A stretch of 64,000 nucleotides of DNA. It comes from F23-D06 sp963643165 (lineage in GTDB: Bacteria > Bacteroidota > Bacteroidia > Bacteroidales > WCHB1-69). A program made the position numbers and the translations under genes. Positions 9,334-18,162 of this stretch are shown here, piece by piece (positions within the stretch are counted from its first letter, which is position 1; the number at the start of each line of letters is the position of its first letter). Location of the stretch: contig CAVIJD010000001.1 of NCBI GenBank assembly GCA_963643165.1, positions 1 through 64,000 of the forward strand, written 5' to 3'. Below the pieces are notes generated by a model. The model saw only the letters and a program-made list of their open reading frames with translations, had not been told where the DNA came from and did no database searches.

Positions 9334-11058
9334 TTAGCAGATGCCTTTGGGGATGGCATCAATGAGTTTCTGTGTGTAGTCGCACTCGGGGTGGCTACAG
9401 AGCGCGTCGGCCTCGTTGAGCTCTACGATGCGCCCGTTTTGCATGACGGCGATCCGGTCGGCCATGAATCGCACGACGGAAAGGTCGTGGGAAATGAAGA
9501 TGTAGGTCAGCCGGAGTTCCTCTTTCAGCTCGTTGAGCAGGTTGAGCACTTGTGCCTGCACGGACACGTCGAGGGCAGACACGGACTCGTCGCAGACGAT
9601 GAAACGCGGATTTACCGCCAAAGCGCGGGCAATGGAGATGCGCTGCCGCTGGCCGCCTGAAAATTCGTGGGGATAACGATAAAAATGAGCCTCGTCAAGA
9701 TTGACGCGCCGAAGCAGCGCCACGGCTTTCTGTTTGCGCTCTTCGTCGTTGCTCCCGATTTGATGCACCCGCATGGGCTCCATTAAAGCATCGCCGATGG
9801 TAAGTCTTTGATTGAGCGAAGAGTAGGGGTCTTGCAGGATAATTTGCAGGTCTTTTCTTACACGCCTCATCTGTGCCATCTTAAGGTCGGTGAGATTGCG
9901 CCCCAAATAAGAGATGCTGCCGGAGGTGGGCTCGATGAGACGGAGCAAACAACGCCCCAAGGTGGTTTTCCCGCATCCCGACTCGCCGACAAGCCCGAGC
10001 GTCTCGCCTTCAAAGATGTCGAGGCTGATGTGCTGCAAGGCGTGTACATACTGCCTTTTTTCAAACAGTTTCTGTTTGCGGACGGGATAGGCCTTGCTGA
10101 GGTCGCGGATGGATATTAGCGGTGTTTGGGCATACAGGCGGCGGTGAAATGTGGCACGTTCTTCTGCCGAGATGGAGATGTTTTTGACCATTCCTTCCCC
10201 GTTTTGTTCCTTGCCCCTCAAGAAGTCATCCACGGTGGGCAGTCGCTTGGGGCGTTCAGTCAAGGAGGGGCGACAAGCAAGCAGTCCCTGCGTGTAGGGA
10301 TGTTGCGGCCGGAGGAAGATCTCTTTGATGCTGTTCTTCTCCACGGTTTGTCCTTTGTACAAGACGAGCACTTGGTCGGCAATTTCTGCCACCACGCCAA
10401 GGTCGTGTGATATGAACAGCACACTTGTCCCGTGGCGTTTTTGCAGTTTCCGTATCAGTGCGAGGATGTTTTTCTGCACGGTCACGTCCAATGCGGTCGT
10501 GGGTTCGTCGGCAATGAGCAGGTCGGGATGGCAACTCATGGCCATGGCAATCATGACGCGTTGTTTCTGGCCGCCGGACAGTTCGTGGGGATAGGAGTTG
10601 AAAATCTGTTCGGGGCGGGGAAGCATTACCTCCTCAAAGAGTTCCAGCACCCGTTTCCGAGCGTCGTCGCCCGAAATGGACGTGTGGAGCAGGATCTGTT
10701 CAGTGATCTGCTTCCCGCATTTGATTACGGGATTGAGCGAGGTCATCGGCTCCTGGAAAATCATCGCTATCCGATTGCCGCGGAGGTGTTGCATCTCCTT
10801 TTCCGGGCAGTGGGTCAGTTCTATAGCCTTGTCTTGGGCGTTGAAGAGAATGCTGCCTTGCGGATAGCGGGCGATGCGTGGGTTGAGCAACTGCATGACA
10901 GACAAGGCGGTTACGGATTTCCCGGATCCGGATTCTCCCACGATGCCAAGCGTTTCCCCCTTTTTAAGCGAAAGGTTCAGGTGCTGCAGCACGGGTTTCC
11001 ATTCGCCCTGCTGCCTGAACTCCAGTGAAAGGTCTGATATTTCCAGAAGATTATCCAT
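9334..11058 (-). CDS. Fused dipeptide/oligopeptide ABC transporter ATPase (DppD-DppF type)
   Basis: A 574-aa cytoplasmic protein with two complete ABC ATPase domains, as in YejF or GsiA. Domain 1 (about 1-270) has Walker A GESGSGKS, signature LSGGQKQR and Walker B LLIADEPTTALD. Domain 2 (about 310-574) has GESGCGKTT, FSGGQRQR and FIVCDESVSALD. Both carry the oligopeptide/dipeptide family features (TSLNPV, YSSLNQ). Family knowledge: it energises import of peptides or similar solutes. No permease or binding-protein gene is adjacent, so partners are elsewhere. A TTG at 11070 is a possible start, but ATG 11058 (MDNLLEISDL) is normal for the family. Its promoter shares a divergent region with truA. 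Confidence 0.93.
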   Translation of the reverse strand: MDNLLEISDLSLEFRQQGEWKPVLQHLNLSLKKGETLGIVGESGSGKSVTALSVMQLLNPRIARYPQGSILFNAQDKAIELTHCPEKEMQHLRGNRIAMIFQEPMTSLNPVIKCGKQITEQILLHTSISGDDARKRVLELFEEVMLPRPEQIFNSYPHELSGGQKQRVMIAMAMSCHPDLLIADEPTTALDVTVQKNILALIRKLQKRHGTSVLFISHDLGVVAEIADQVLVLYKGQTVEKNSIKEIFLRPQHPYTQGLLACRPSLTERPKRLPTVDDFLRGKEQNGEGMVKNISISAEERATFHRRLYAQTPLISIRDLSKAYPVRKQKLFEKRQYVHALQHISLDIFEGETLGLVGESGCGKTTLGRCLLRLIEPTSGSISYLGRNLTDLKMAQMRRVRKDLQIILQDPYSSLNQRLTIGDALMEPMRVHQIGSNDEERKQKAVALLRRVNLDEAHFYRYPHEFSGGQRQRISIARALAVNPRFIVCDESVSALDVSVQAQVLNLLNELKEELRLTYIFISHDLSVVRFMADRIAVMQNGRIVELNEADALCSHPECDYTQKLIDAIPKGIC

Positions 11059-11067
11059 AGCGAGCGG

Positions 11068-11075
11068 CAAAGATA
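11068..11075 (-). promoter_or_regulatory. -7 element of the ABC ATPase gene (divergent pair)
   Basis: The minus strand reads TATCTTTG, 10-17 bases before the ATG at 11058. Its mirror copy for truA lies at 11087-11094, 11 bases away. Confidence 0.55.
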
Positions 11076-11086
11076 CCTTTTTTTCA

Positions 11087-11094
11087 TATCTTTG
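11087..11094 (+). promoter_or_regulatory. -7 element of truA (divergent pair)
   Basis: TATCTTTG on the plus strand, about 20 bases before the truA ATG at 11115. It pairs with the identical element on the other strand at 11068-11075. Confidence 0.55.
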
Positions 11095-11114
11095 CGCCCT
11101 TGAAGTTGAAAACG

Positions 11115-11873
11115 ATGCGCTATTTTATTCATCTGGCATACAATGGTTCACCATTTTTCGGATGGCAGGTGCAGCCCGACCGCATTTCTGTGCAGGAGAC
11201 GCTGGAGCATGCGCTCTCTCTGATGCTGCATAGTCCGCACGTTCCTGTGGTGGGCTGCGGGCGCACGGATACCGGCGTCCACGCTTCGTGCTACTACGCC
11301 CATTTCGAGTCGGAACAGCGGTTTACACAAGAGCAGTGCGCCCGCCTGGTGTGCCGACTGAACGGCTTTTTGCCTAAGGATGTGGCGATCTTCGACCTTT
11401 TCCCGGTCAAGGGTGCGGCACACGCCCGCTTTGATGCCATCGACAGAACATACAATTATTATATAGCAACACGGAAAAACCCATTCACTTATCCTTGCCG
11501 TATGTTTTCGTTCCGCCAACTGGATGTGGAACAGATGAACAAGGCCGCGGCGCTGCTGCTGCAACATGAGGATTTTACCAGCTTCTCGAAAGTTCACACG
11601 CAGGTGAACAACTTTATCTGCCATGTCTCGGAGGCAGTTTGGCATGAAAATGACGGCGAATTGGTTTTCACTATTACGGCTAACCGCTTTCTGCGCAATA
11701 TGGTGCGCGCCATAGTCGGCACGCTGTTGGATGTAGGACTGGGCAAAACAAGCGTGGCTGAGTTTGGAGATATTATGAGTCAGAAAGATAGATGCAAGGC
11801 GGGGACTTCGGTGCCGGCATGCGCACTTTTTTTGTCAAATGTACGTTACAACTGGGATGAAATCAGACTTTGA
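11115..11873 (+). CDS. truA: tRNA pseudouridine(38-40) synthase TruA
   Basis: A 252-aa cytoplasmic enzyme converting uridine to pseudouridine in the anticodon arm of tRNAs. Family motifs: YFIHLAYNGSPFFGWQ at the N-terminus; the catalytic-Asp motif GCGRTDTGVHA (about residues 50-60); RTYNYYI; FTSFSKVH; and NRFLRNMVRAIVGTLLDVG near the C-terminus. ATG 11115 is chosen over a TTG at 11100 because it matches the family N-terminus and the position of the promoter. Its last 17 bases overlap the start of the next gene, so the two are probably co-transcribed although functionally unrelated. Confidence 0.96.
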   Translation: MRYFIHLAYNGSPFFGWQVQPDRISVQETLEHALSLMLHSPHVPVVGCGRTDTGVHASCYYAHFESEQRFTQEQCARLVCRLNGFLPKDVAIFDLFPVKGAAHARFDAIDRTYNYYIATRKNPFTYPCRMFSFRQLDVEQMNKAAALLLQHEDFTSFSKVHTQVNNFICHVSEAVWHENDGELVFTITANRFLRNMVRAIVGTLLDVGLGKTSVAEFGDIMSQKDRCKAGTSVPACALFLSNVRYNWDEIRL

Positions 11874-13335
11874 AAATAGACGGAAGTGCCTTTGGGGGTA
11901 TCTGTGTGTGCTGGCGTTGACTATTGCCCTTACCGTGCCGTCGGCCGCTCTTTTTACAGGATGCCAGCGCCAAGGGTACGACGAATCGGCAAAACTGCAG
12001 TTTTCTGCCGACACGCTGTTGTTTGACACGGTGTTTACAACGGTGTCTTCGATTACACGGAGTTTTACGGTGTATAATCCGAGCACTGACCCTGTGTTGT
12101 TGGATGTTTACCTCGCCGGCGGCGAACAGTCATACTACAGCATTAACGTCGATGGCGTGGCGGGAACGGAGTTCCACGAGGTTGAAATCCCGGCTCGCGA
12201 CAGCATTTTCGTGTTTGTGAAAGTGACAATCAATCCCTCAAACCAAAACAATCCCTATCTGGTTACAGACTCTGTGCTGTTTTGCAACAAACAGTGCCGC
12301 CAGTCAGTGCCGTTAGTCGCCTTCGGGCAGGATGCACACTTCATTGTTGCCGGGCCGTCCGGTTATGCTTTAGTTGCAGGAGCCCACGAACAGGTGAGGT
12401 GGACGAACGACAAACCATGGGTCATCTATGGACTGGCTGCGGTGGATACGCTGGGCACCCTGATTATAGACCCGGGCACGAAAATATATGGTCATCACGG
12501 AAGCAGATTGTGGATTTATGCCGGGGGAAACCTGCAAGTCAATGGCACACAAGACAATCCTGTGATCTTTTCGGGCGACCGGCTGGAGTCCTACTATCAA
12601 TCGGATTATGCCCAGTGGGATGGCATCTACATCTGCGAGGGGAATAGGGACAACGTCATCGACTATGCCATCATCAAGAATGCGGCCATAGGGCTGCAGT
12701 TGACGATGCTGTTTGAGGCGGCACACAATAAGGTCAAGGTGAACAATACGGTCATTCAGAACTGCTCAAACATCGGCGTCCTTGCCCGCGGCATGGATTT
12801 GGAGATGACGAATTGCCAGGTCAGCAACACGGGAAGTTACAGTATGTTGCTGCAAGTGGGCGACTTTACCCTCAACCACGTCTCCATAGCCAACTACTAT
12901 GCCCAGTCGGTGCGCAATGACCCGGCATTTCTTCTGACCAACTATTTTAGTGACAACAACAATACTTGGGTGGGCAACACCACGCTGACGTGCAATAATT
13001 CCATCATCTACGGTAATCTGTCAAAGACAGGAGAAGAAGTGAGCGATGAGGTGAAAGTTTATACGGACGATGCCGCAACTTTGTCCTATGATTTCAACAA
13101 TTGTCTTGTCAAGAAGGCGGAGTCAGACAGCCATTTTCGTCAGTGTCTCTTCAATCAAGACCCGAAATTCATTTCAGCACGGGGGCAAGACTATAACATT
13201 GAGGACTCCTCGCCTGTCATAGATGCCGGCATGACTGGTTTGGGCATCGACGTTGACCTGTTGGGACGCCCGCGCAACGGCGTGCCCGACATTGGGGCTT
13301 ACGAGTATTATCCGTCTGAAGAGAAAAGACACTAA
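11857..13335 (+). CDS. Right-handed parallel beta-helix lipoprotein
   Basis: A 492-aa probable lipoprotein: a signal segment (LCVLALTIALTVPSAALFTGC) ending in a lipobox with Cys at about residue 35. An N-terminal beta-sandwich follows (about 45-165; FDTVFTTVSSITRSFTVYNPS, resembling an immunoglobulin-like/abnormal-spindle domain). Next is a right-handed beta-helix rich in Asn/Ile ladders (about 190-450; NVIDYAIIKNAAIGL, NTVIQNCSNIGVLARG). The C-terminal SPVIDAGM...DIGAYEY motif is shared with the 'choice-of-anchor Q' proteins. Such folds often bind or cleave polysaccharide, but no catalytic site is recognisable. The start at 11857 is inside truA (17-base overlap); an ATG at 11839 is the alternative. 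Confidence 0.82.
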   Translation: MKSDFENRRKCLWGYLCVLALTIALTVPSAALFTGCQRQGYDESAKLQFSADTLLFDTVFTTVSSITRSFTVYNPSTDPVLLDVYLAGGEQSYYSINVDGVAGTEFHEVEIPARDSIFVFVKVTINPSNQNNPYLVTDSVLFCNKQCRQSVPLVAFGQDAHFIVAGPSGYALVAGAHEQVRWTNDKPWVIYGLAAVDTLGTLIIDPGTKIYGHHGSRLWIYAGGNLQVNGTQDNPVIFSGDRLESYYQSDYAQWDGIYICEGNRDNVIDYAIIKNAAIGLQLTMLFEAAHNKVKVNNTVIQNCSNIGVLARGMDLEMTNCQVSNTGSYSMLLQVGDFTLNHVSIANYYAQSVRNDPAFLLTNYFSDNNNTWVGNTTLTCNNSIIYGNLSKTGEEVSDEVKVYTDDAATLSYDFNNCLVKKAESDSHFRQCLFNQDPKFISARGQDYNIEDSSPVIDAGMTGLGIDVDLLGRPRNGVPDIGAYEYYPSEEKRH

Positions 13336-13365
13336 GACGCAGCGTCGGCTTTTTGCGTGCTGCAT

Positions 13366-14565
13366 CTAACGGTTCAGTTCGTTGAAGGCGATGTGGCTCA
13401 GGAGCATGATGGAGGTGCGCAGGGCATCTTCGTCAATCCTGAACGTGGCGGAGTGGGTGGTTTGCGTAATACCTTTAGTTTGGTTGGACACTCCGAGACG
13501 GTAAAAAACGCCGGGGCATTTCAGCAGGTAATAGGCGAAGTCTTCGGCGGTGTAGCGTAGTGGCAGGTTCTGCACATGGCCGGCTCCTAACAACGCGATG
13601 GCATCTTTCCGTGCCCGTTCCGTGACATCAGGGTCGTTGTTGACCACAGGGTAGCCTCGCCGGATGTCGAGGTCGAATACAGCATTGAACTTGCCGGAGA
13701 CATTCTTTGCGGCCATCTTGAGCAAGGCGCAGACCTCTTCGCGCCACACCTCGTTGAAAGTGCGGAGCGTGCCGGCAATTTCGGCAGTGTCGGGGATGAT
13801 GTTGGTGGACCCGTTGGCAACAAAGCGGCCGAATGACAGGACGGTAGGCACATCATTGGGTTGCTCCTCTTTCACGAGGCGGTTGATTTCTTCAATGAAG
13901 GCCGTTCCCGCGAGAATCGGGTTTATGGTTTCCGACGGCATGGCGGCATGCCCGCCTTTTCCATGTATGGTGAGGTGAATCTCGTCCGTTGAGGCCATGA
14001 AGACGCCGCTGCGGAAGCCCACGGTGCCGGCACTCATCCCCGGGGTGACATGCTGACCGATGATGACATCAACTTTCGGGTTCTCTAACACGTTGGCATC
14101 TATCATGAATTTGGCGCCTCCGTCATATTCCTCTTCAGAGGGCTGGAAAATGGCTTTCACGGTGCCGGAAAACTGCTCTTTGAGGTCTTTTAAGATCATC
14201 AAAGCCCCTAACAGAGAGGCAATGTGTACATCGTGACCGCAGGCGTGCATGACATTGGGTACCTCAGACGCGAATGGCAGTTCTGTCTTCTCTTGGATGG
14301 GCAAGGCATCCATGTCTGCCCGCAGCGCCACAACTTTGCCTTTGGCGTTCTTTCTCTCGCTTCCTTTAGTGCCGTGCAAAAGCGCCACGATTCCGAAGCC
14401 GGCGATATGGCTTTGATATTCAAGACCTAAGTCGTCAAGTGTCTGACAGATGAATGCGGCCGTATGCTCTTCCTTGCCCGACAATTCAGGGTGTCGGTGC
14501 AATTCATGGTAAAGTGCTACCGTTTTCTCAAAGTATTGATTAGCAAGTTCTTTTATTTTTTCCAT
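13366..14565 (-). CDS. M20 family amidohydrolase (N-acyl-amino acid/hippurate hydrolase type)
   Basis: A 399-aa metal-dependent amidohydrolase. Visible metal-ligand motifs: HRHPELSGKEEHTA (N-terminal), ALRADMDALPIQEKTELPF, HACGHDVHIASLLGA, QPSEEEYDGGAKFMID and a late HSATFRIDEDAL. A dimerisation (lid) domain runs from about 185 to 300 (GKGGHAAMPSETINPI). These enzymes cleave N-acetyl or N-acyl groups from amino acids; the substrate cannot be fixed from sequence. No signal peptide is seen, so it is probably cytoplasmic. ATG 14565 (MEKIKELANQYF) is preferred over an upstream frame extension to 14601. It is a single gene facing truA's operon convergently, with only 30 bases between the stops. 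Confidence 0.93.
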   Translation of the reverse strand: MEKIKELANQYFEKTVALYHELHRHPELSGKEEHTAAFICQTLDDLGLEYQSHIAGFGIVALLHGTKGSERKNAKGKVVALRADMDALPIQEKTELPFASEVPNVMHACGHDVHIASLLGALMILKDLKEQFSGTVKAIFQPSEEEYDGGAKFMIDANVLENPKVDVIIGQHVTPGMSAGTVGFRSGVFMASTDEIHLTIHGKGGHAAMPSETINPILAGTAFIEEINRLVKEEQPNDVPTVLSFGRFVANGSTNIIPDTAEIAGTLRTFNEVWREEVCALLKMAAKNVSGKFNAVFDLDIRRGYPVVNNDPDVTERARKDAIALLGAGHVQNLPLRYTAEDFAYYLLKCPGVFYRLGVSNQTKGITQTTHSATFRIDEDALRTSIMLLSHIAFNELNR

Positions 14566-14584
14566 AGTTGTTTTTGAATGGCTG

Positions 14585-14592
14585 CAAAAATA
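14585..14592 (-). promoter_or_regulatory. Putative -7 element for the M20 amidohydrolase
   Basis: The minus strand reads TATTTTTG (TAnnTTTG), 20-27 bases ahead of ATG 14565 and inside the divergent gap to coaX. Confidence 0.45.
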
Positions 14593-14637
14593 CAAAAACA
14601 CATAAAATAAAATGGCTTGAAATACGTTTCTTACATC

Positions 14638-15363
14638 GTGTTTTTAGTTGTTGACATAGGAAATACGCTGCAGAAGGCGGTGCTGTTTGATGCCTCAGGC
14701 AACGTGGCAGGCCGCGTGTGTGGTGAAAGCGTCGGCACGGCAGAGCTTGAGTCCCTTTGTCAGGGAAGCGACGTGTGTGCCGCCTTGATCTCTGCAGTCG
14801 GCAATGTTTCGGAGGCGATGGTCGGCTGGCTGTCTCGACGCACTCGGCTGTTAAGACTTTCGCCCGCCTTGAAACTGCCGGTCCGTCTCAAGTACGAGAC
14901 GGTTGAGACGCTGGGCTCTGACCGCATGGCTTGTGCGGTCGCTGCCGCCACTATGTTCCCGAAAGAAAATGTGCTGGTCGTTCAGGCTGGGACCTGTTTG
15001 GTGACCGACTTTGTAAGCGCGGAGAACGAGTACTGCGGCGGCTCCATCTCTCCCGGGCTGCAGATGAGATTCAAGGCGTTGCATCAATATACCGCGGGAC
15101 TTCCCTTGGTGTCCCCGCAACAAATAGAGGTCTATATGGGTACTTCTACCCGACAGTCGATGCTGTCAGGTGTCATAAATGGCATGTCCGCGGAAATAGA
15201 TGCCTTTGTTGAACGCTACCGTCAGGATTATGGCGACCTGAGGGTCCTTCTCACAGGCGGTGATGCACCGTTTCTTGAAAGGTATTTAAAAAATCGTATA
15301 TTTGCCGCCCCTAATCTGGTCGCTTTCGGCCTATACAATATTCTTAGATACAATGAAGCATAA
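14638..15363 (+). CDS. coaX: Type III pantothenate kinase
   Basis: Phosphorylates pantothenate, the first step of coenzyme A synthesis. This is the ASKHA-fold CoaX family, 241 aa, cytoplasmic. Motifs: MFLVVDIGNTLQKAVLFD (phosphate-binding DxGNT), ETLGSDRMACAVAAA and a late VLLTGGDAPFLE. Odd point: the central motif that normally reads D-x-GTAxTxD is QAGTCLVTDF, so the usual first Asp is Gln at residue 116. The GTG at 14638 is chosen because it aligns with the family N-terminus; a TTG at 14617 would add 7 residues. It overlaps the next gene by 11 bases and heads coaX-OMP-TPR-lptC, an order I recall as recurring in Bacteroidales. Confidence 0.9.
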   Translation: MFLVVDIGNTLQKAVLFDASGNVAGRVCGESVGTAELESLCQGSDVCAALISAVGNVSEAMVGWLSRRTRLLRLSPALKLPVRLKYETVETLGSDRMACAVAAATMFPKENVLVVQAGTCLVTDFVSAENEYCGGSISPGLQMRFKALHQYTAGLPLVSPQQIEVYMGTSTRQSMLSGVINGMSAEIDAFVERYRQDYGDLRVLLTGGDAPFLERYLKNRIFAAPNLVAFGLYNILRYNEA

Positions 15364-16633
15364 AACATATAGATTGTTGGCAATCCCTGTTGTGCTGCTT
15401 TGCTGCATGTTACCGCTGCGGGCGCAGAACGAGATCAGCAATCCCTATTCGGGCTTCGGCATAGGTCTGATAAACAACCGCTCTAATGCCATCCTTGACG
15501 GTATGGGAGGAACTTCGTACGCAATGCAGAATCCGTACTATATAAACAGCCGAAATCCAGCATCTTACGCAGCATTCGATTCGCTTTCATTTACAGCCGA
15601 TGTCGCTGCTTCTATAAGCGTGTCGGTCTTGTCGCAAGGTTCAAATGCCCAGCGTAATTCGTACGCCAAGCCTTGCTACCTTACCATCGGCTTGCCTTTG
15701 ACGCGTCATTGGCGCACCAGCCTCGGCATCCAGCCATACAGCACTGTCGGCTACGACATTGAGAACACCGCTGAACACGAGGTCATCGGAAAGGTCAATT
15801 ACAACTATTCTGCCGACGGAGGACTGAACCAACTTTACTGGGGACACGCGTTCAAAATTTGCAAAGGACTCTCATTGGGACTTAATGCGTCGTACTTGTT
15901 CGGCACAATCGACAATGTGCGCAACACCTCGTTCGACGGCAGCAACATGTACAACTCGTACATCAACGACAGCTACCGCATCAACGGCATCCACTTGACC
16001 GGCGGCATTCAGTATTTCTTGAACATAAAAGACCGGCATAAACTCGGCATCGGTCTCGTCTATGGCAATACGGCCTATATCTGGTCAAAGGAGAGCCTCC
16101 TGATCCATTATTATACAAGCACATACAGCTCTACAACCTCATACGACACGGTCTATTACAATGATAAGACCAAAGGCAATGTCCACATTCCGCAGTCTGT
16201 GGGGGCCGGATTGAGTTATTCTTATATGGACAAGGTCATCCTGGCCGCCGATGTGACCTGGCAAGATTGGAACAATTTCAAGTTTATGAGCAGGGGCGAC
16301 TCGCTACGCAATGCCATTTCAGCCTCCGTCGGCGCTCAATACACGCCCGACCCTCTGTCTAACAAGTTCTTGAAAAAGATGGCGTTCCGTCTTGGATTCA
16401 GATACTCGACCGGAAATTTATTCTTGCACAATAAACCTATTGACGAAATGGGGGTCTCTTTGGGCATCGGTATCCCGTTGACAACGTTTAATACTCATTC
16501 ATCCGTCAATGTGGCTTTTGAATATGGGAAATTGGGGACTTTGGCAAACCAACTCATCAAGCAGAATTATTTCAGGTTTACCTTGAATTTCACGCTTCAA
16601 GAGAAATGGTATCAACGAATGAAATTGGATTAA
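15353..16633 (+). CDS. Outer-membrane beta-barrel protein (OmpP1/FadL-like)
   Basis: A 426-aa outer-membrane protein. A signal peptide (LLAIPVVLLCCMLPLRAQ) is followed by NPYSGFGIGLINNRSNAILDGMGGTSYAM and RNPASYAA, which resemble the start of OmpP1/FadL-family barrels. Alternating aromatic beta-strands continue to the end (YFRFTLNFTLQEKWYQ). FadL-type barrels move hydrophobic solutes; in Bacteroidota the group also includes T9SS partners such as PorV, but nothing here identifies it as one. Start ATG 15353 overlaps the coaX stop. Its place between coaX and lptC suggests an envelope role. Confidence 0.8.
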   Translation: MKHKTYRLLAIPVVLLCCMLPLRAQNEISNPYSGFGIGLINNRSNAILDGMGGTSYAMQNPYYINSRNPASYAAFDSLSFTADVAASISVSVLSQGSNAQRNSYAKPCYLTIGLPLTRHWRTSLGIQPYSTVGYDIENTAEHEVIGKVNYNYSADGGLNQLYWGHAFKICKGLSLGLNASYLFGTIDNVRNTSFDGSNMYNSYINDSYRINGIHLTGGIQYFLNIKDRHKLGIGLVYGNTAYIWSKESLLIHYYTSTYSSTTSYDTVYYNDKTKGNVHIPQSVGAGLSYSYMDKVILAADVTWQDWNNFKFMSRGDSLRNAISASVGAQYTPDPLSNKFLKKMAFRLGFRYSTGNLFLHNKPIDEMGVSLGIGIPLTTFNTHSSVNVAFEYGKLGTLANQLIKQNYFRFTLNFTLQEKWYQRMKLD

Positions 16634-16677
16634 GGACAAAAAGTATAGAAAGTTTAAAATAATTAAGTCATAAACAA

Positions 16678-18144
16678 ATGAAAAAGAATTTATTAGTCGT
16701 TATTTTACTGTTCTTCACGGGTAGCCTTTTCGCCCAGCACACCTGTTCGTTCAAGTACGGGGCAAATGAAGAGGACTCTTTGAAGTGTCTGGAACAGATA
16801 ACAAACTTCAACATGTTCTACAAAGCAAAGAACTACAAAGACGCATACGAGGCTTGGAGACACATTGTCACGTATTGTCCGTGTGCGTGGGACGGCATCT
16901 ACACCAATGCCCAGAACTTGTTCCAGCAACTTCTCAAAACTGAAACGGACTCTGCCAAGAGAGCAAACCTTATTGATACGCTCCTTTACTCATACGAAGC
17001 CCGTAACCAGTATTTCCCCGAGAAGTTCTCTAAAGGCTACTGCCTCGGCTTTAAGGCCTATAACAGTTTGATTTACAAGTCTAAAAATATGGACTTTGAT
17101 CAAATTAAAGAATTGGAGAATTGGTTCATTCAATCTGTTGAGTTGGAGAAGGAGAAAACCCAACCCGCCATTTGGGATAAGTATTTCCAACTCTCTGAAC
17201 AGATTACAAAGGCCACTAAAGACACCGCATACGTGATTGACGCATACGGCCGTGCCACAGACTACCTCGACATTTCTATCAATAACGCCATGGTGCAGCT
17301 TGAGAAACAGTCGTCTGTAATTGACAGTTTGAAAGACCTTTACACACAGGGCAAGATTGATACTACTTATTTGGTAGAACTTTGCAAAAAACCTGTCGCC
17401 GATACGACGCGTCAGAGCAGGTATATTGTGAACTACCGCCGCACGCTTGCCAAGATTGAGAAGGCTGTGACGCCATACGTTTCTTGCGAAGTGCTTGAAG
17501 TGCTCTATACGAAGAAGTTGGCCGAAAGCCGCGACGACAACTCCGCTATCAACAAGATGGTTATCACGATGTCTAAGGGTGGCTGTGTCACAAGTCCGGT
17601 TTTCAAGGAGGCTCTTGAGATTCTGCATCAAGCTAACCCGAACAGAAACTCTGCATACTGGATGGGCAACCTCTCTTTGAAGTCTTATGTGACCAACCAT
17701 AGTGCCGAGGAAATCGAAAAGGCTATCAAGTATTTTGAGGAGGCTGTCACGTTGAGCGAAACGAATGAGCAGAAAGCGGACGCAAACTATATGCTGGCAT
17801 TGGCATACCAGACGAAAGGCGCGCTCTCTGAGTCCAGAAATGCCGCTTACAACGCACTCAAGTTCCAACCTAAAATGGGCAAGGCTTATATCCTGATTGG
17901 CGACCTTTATGCTAATTCCGGTTCCAGATGCTCCGGCGATGACATTCCGTTGTCATACGCATGGGCTGCCGCCGACAAGTACGCCAAAGCCGCAAGTGTG
18001 GATCCGTCATGCGCTGAAAAGGCTAATGCACAGCGTTCCAGACTGAGATTCCCGAGCAAAGAGGATTTGTTCAAACGCGGCTTGAGCGCCGGCTCGTCCT
18101 ATCATGTAGGTTGCTGGATTCAGGAAAATACGACGGTAAGATAA
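16678..18144 (+). CDS. Exported TPR-repeat protein
   Basis: A 488-aa protein with a signal peptide (MKKNLLVVILLFFTGSLFAQ) and helical repeats throughout. Repeats are clearest near the C-terminus: AIKYFEEAVTLSETNEQKADANYMLALAYQTKGALSESRNAAYNALK is split over residues of about 345-400, followed by MGKAYILIGDLY. The N-terminal half has a TPR-like YKAKNYKDAYEAWRHIV unit. Several Cys are present (TYCPCAWDG, SGSRCSGDD, DPSCAEK). It probably acts as a periplasmic scaffold; no partner is known. It lies between the barrel gene and lptC in one direction with short gaps (44 and 18 bases), so an envelope-assembly role is the best inference. Confidence 0.82.
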   Translation: MKKNLLVVILLFFTGSLFAQHTCSFKYGANEEDSLKCLEQITNFNMFYKAKNYKDAYEAWRHIVTYCPCAWDGIYTNAQNLFQQLLKTETDSAKRANLIDTLLYSYEARNQYFPEKFSKGYCLGFKAYNSLIYKSKNMDFDQIKELENWFIQSVELEKEKTQPAIWDKYFQLSEQITKATKDTAYVIDAYGRATDYLDISINNAMVQLEKQSSVIDSLKDLYTQGKIDTTYLVELCKKPVADTTRQSRYIVNYRRTLAKIEKAVTPYVSCEVLEVLYTKKLAESRDDNSAINKMVITMSKGGCVTSPVFKEALEILHQANPNRNSAYWMGNLSLKSYVTNHSAEEIEKAIKYFEEAVTLSETNEQKADANYMLALAYQTKGALSESRNAAYNALKFQPKMGKAYILIGDLYANSGSRCSGDDIPLSYAWAAADKYAKAASVDPSCAEKANAQRSRLRFPSKEDLFKRGLSAGSSYHVGCWIQENTTVR

Positions 18145-18162
18145 ACACAGAACTGCTTTTTA

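Noticed and set aside
15353..16633. Naming this barrel or that at 35996-37453 as PorV of T9SS
   Set aside because: Both look like OmpP1/FadL barrels, but I see no feature that separates PorV from other members, and no T9SS gene is adjacent to either.
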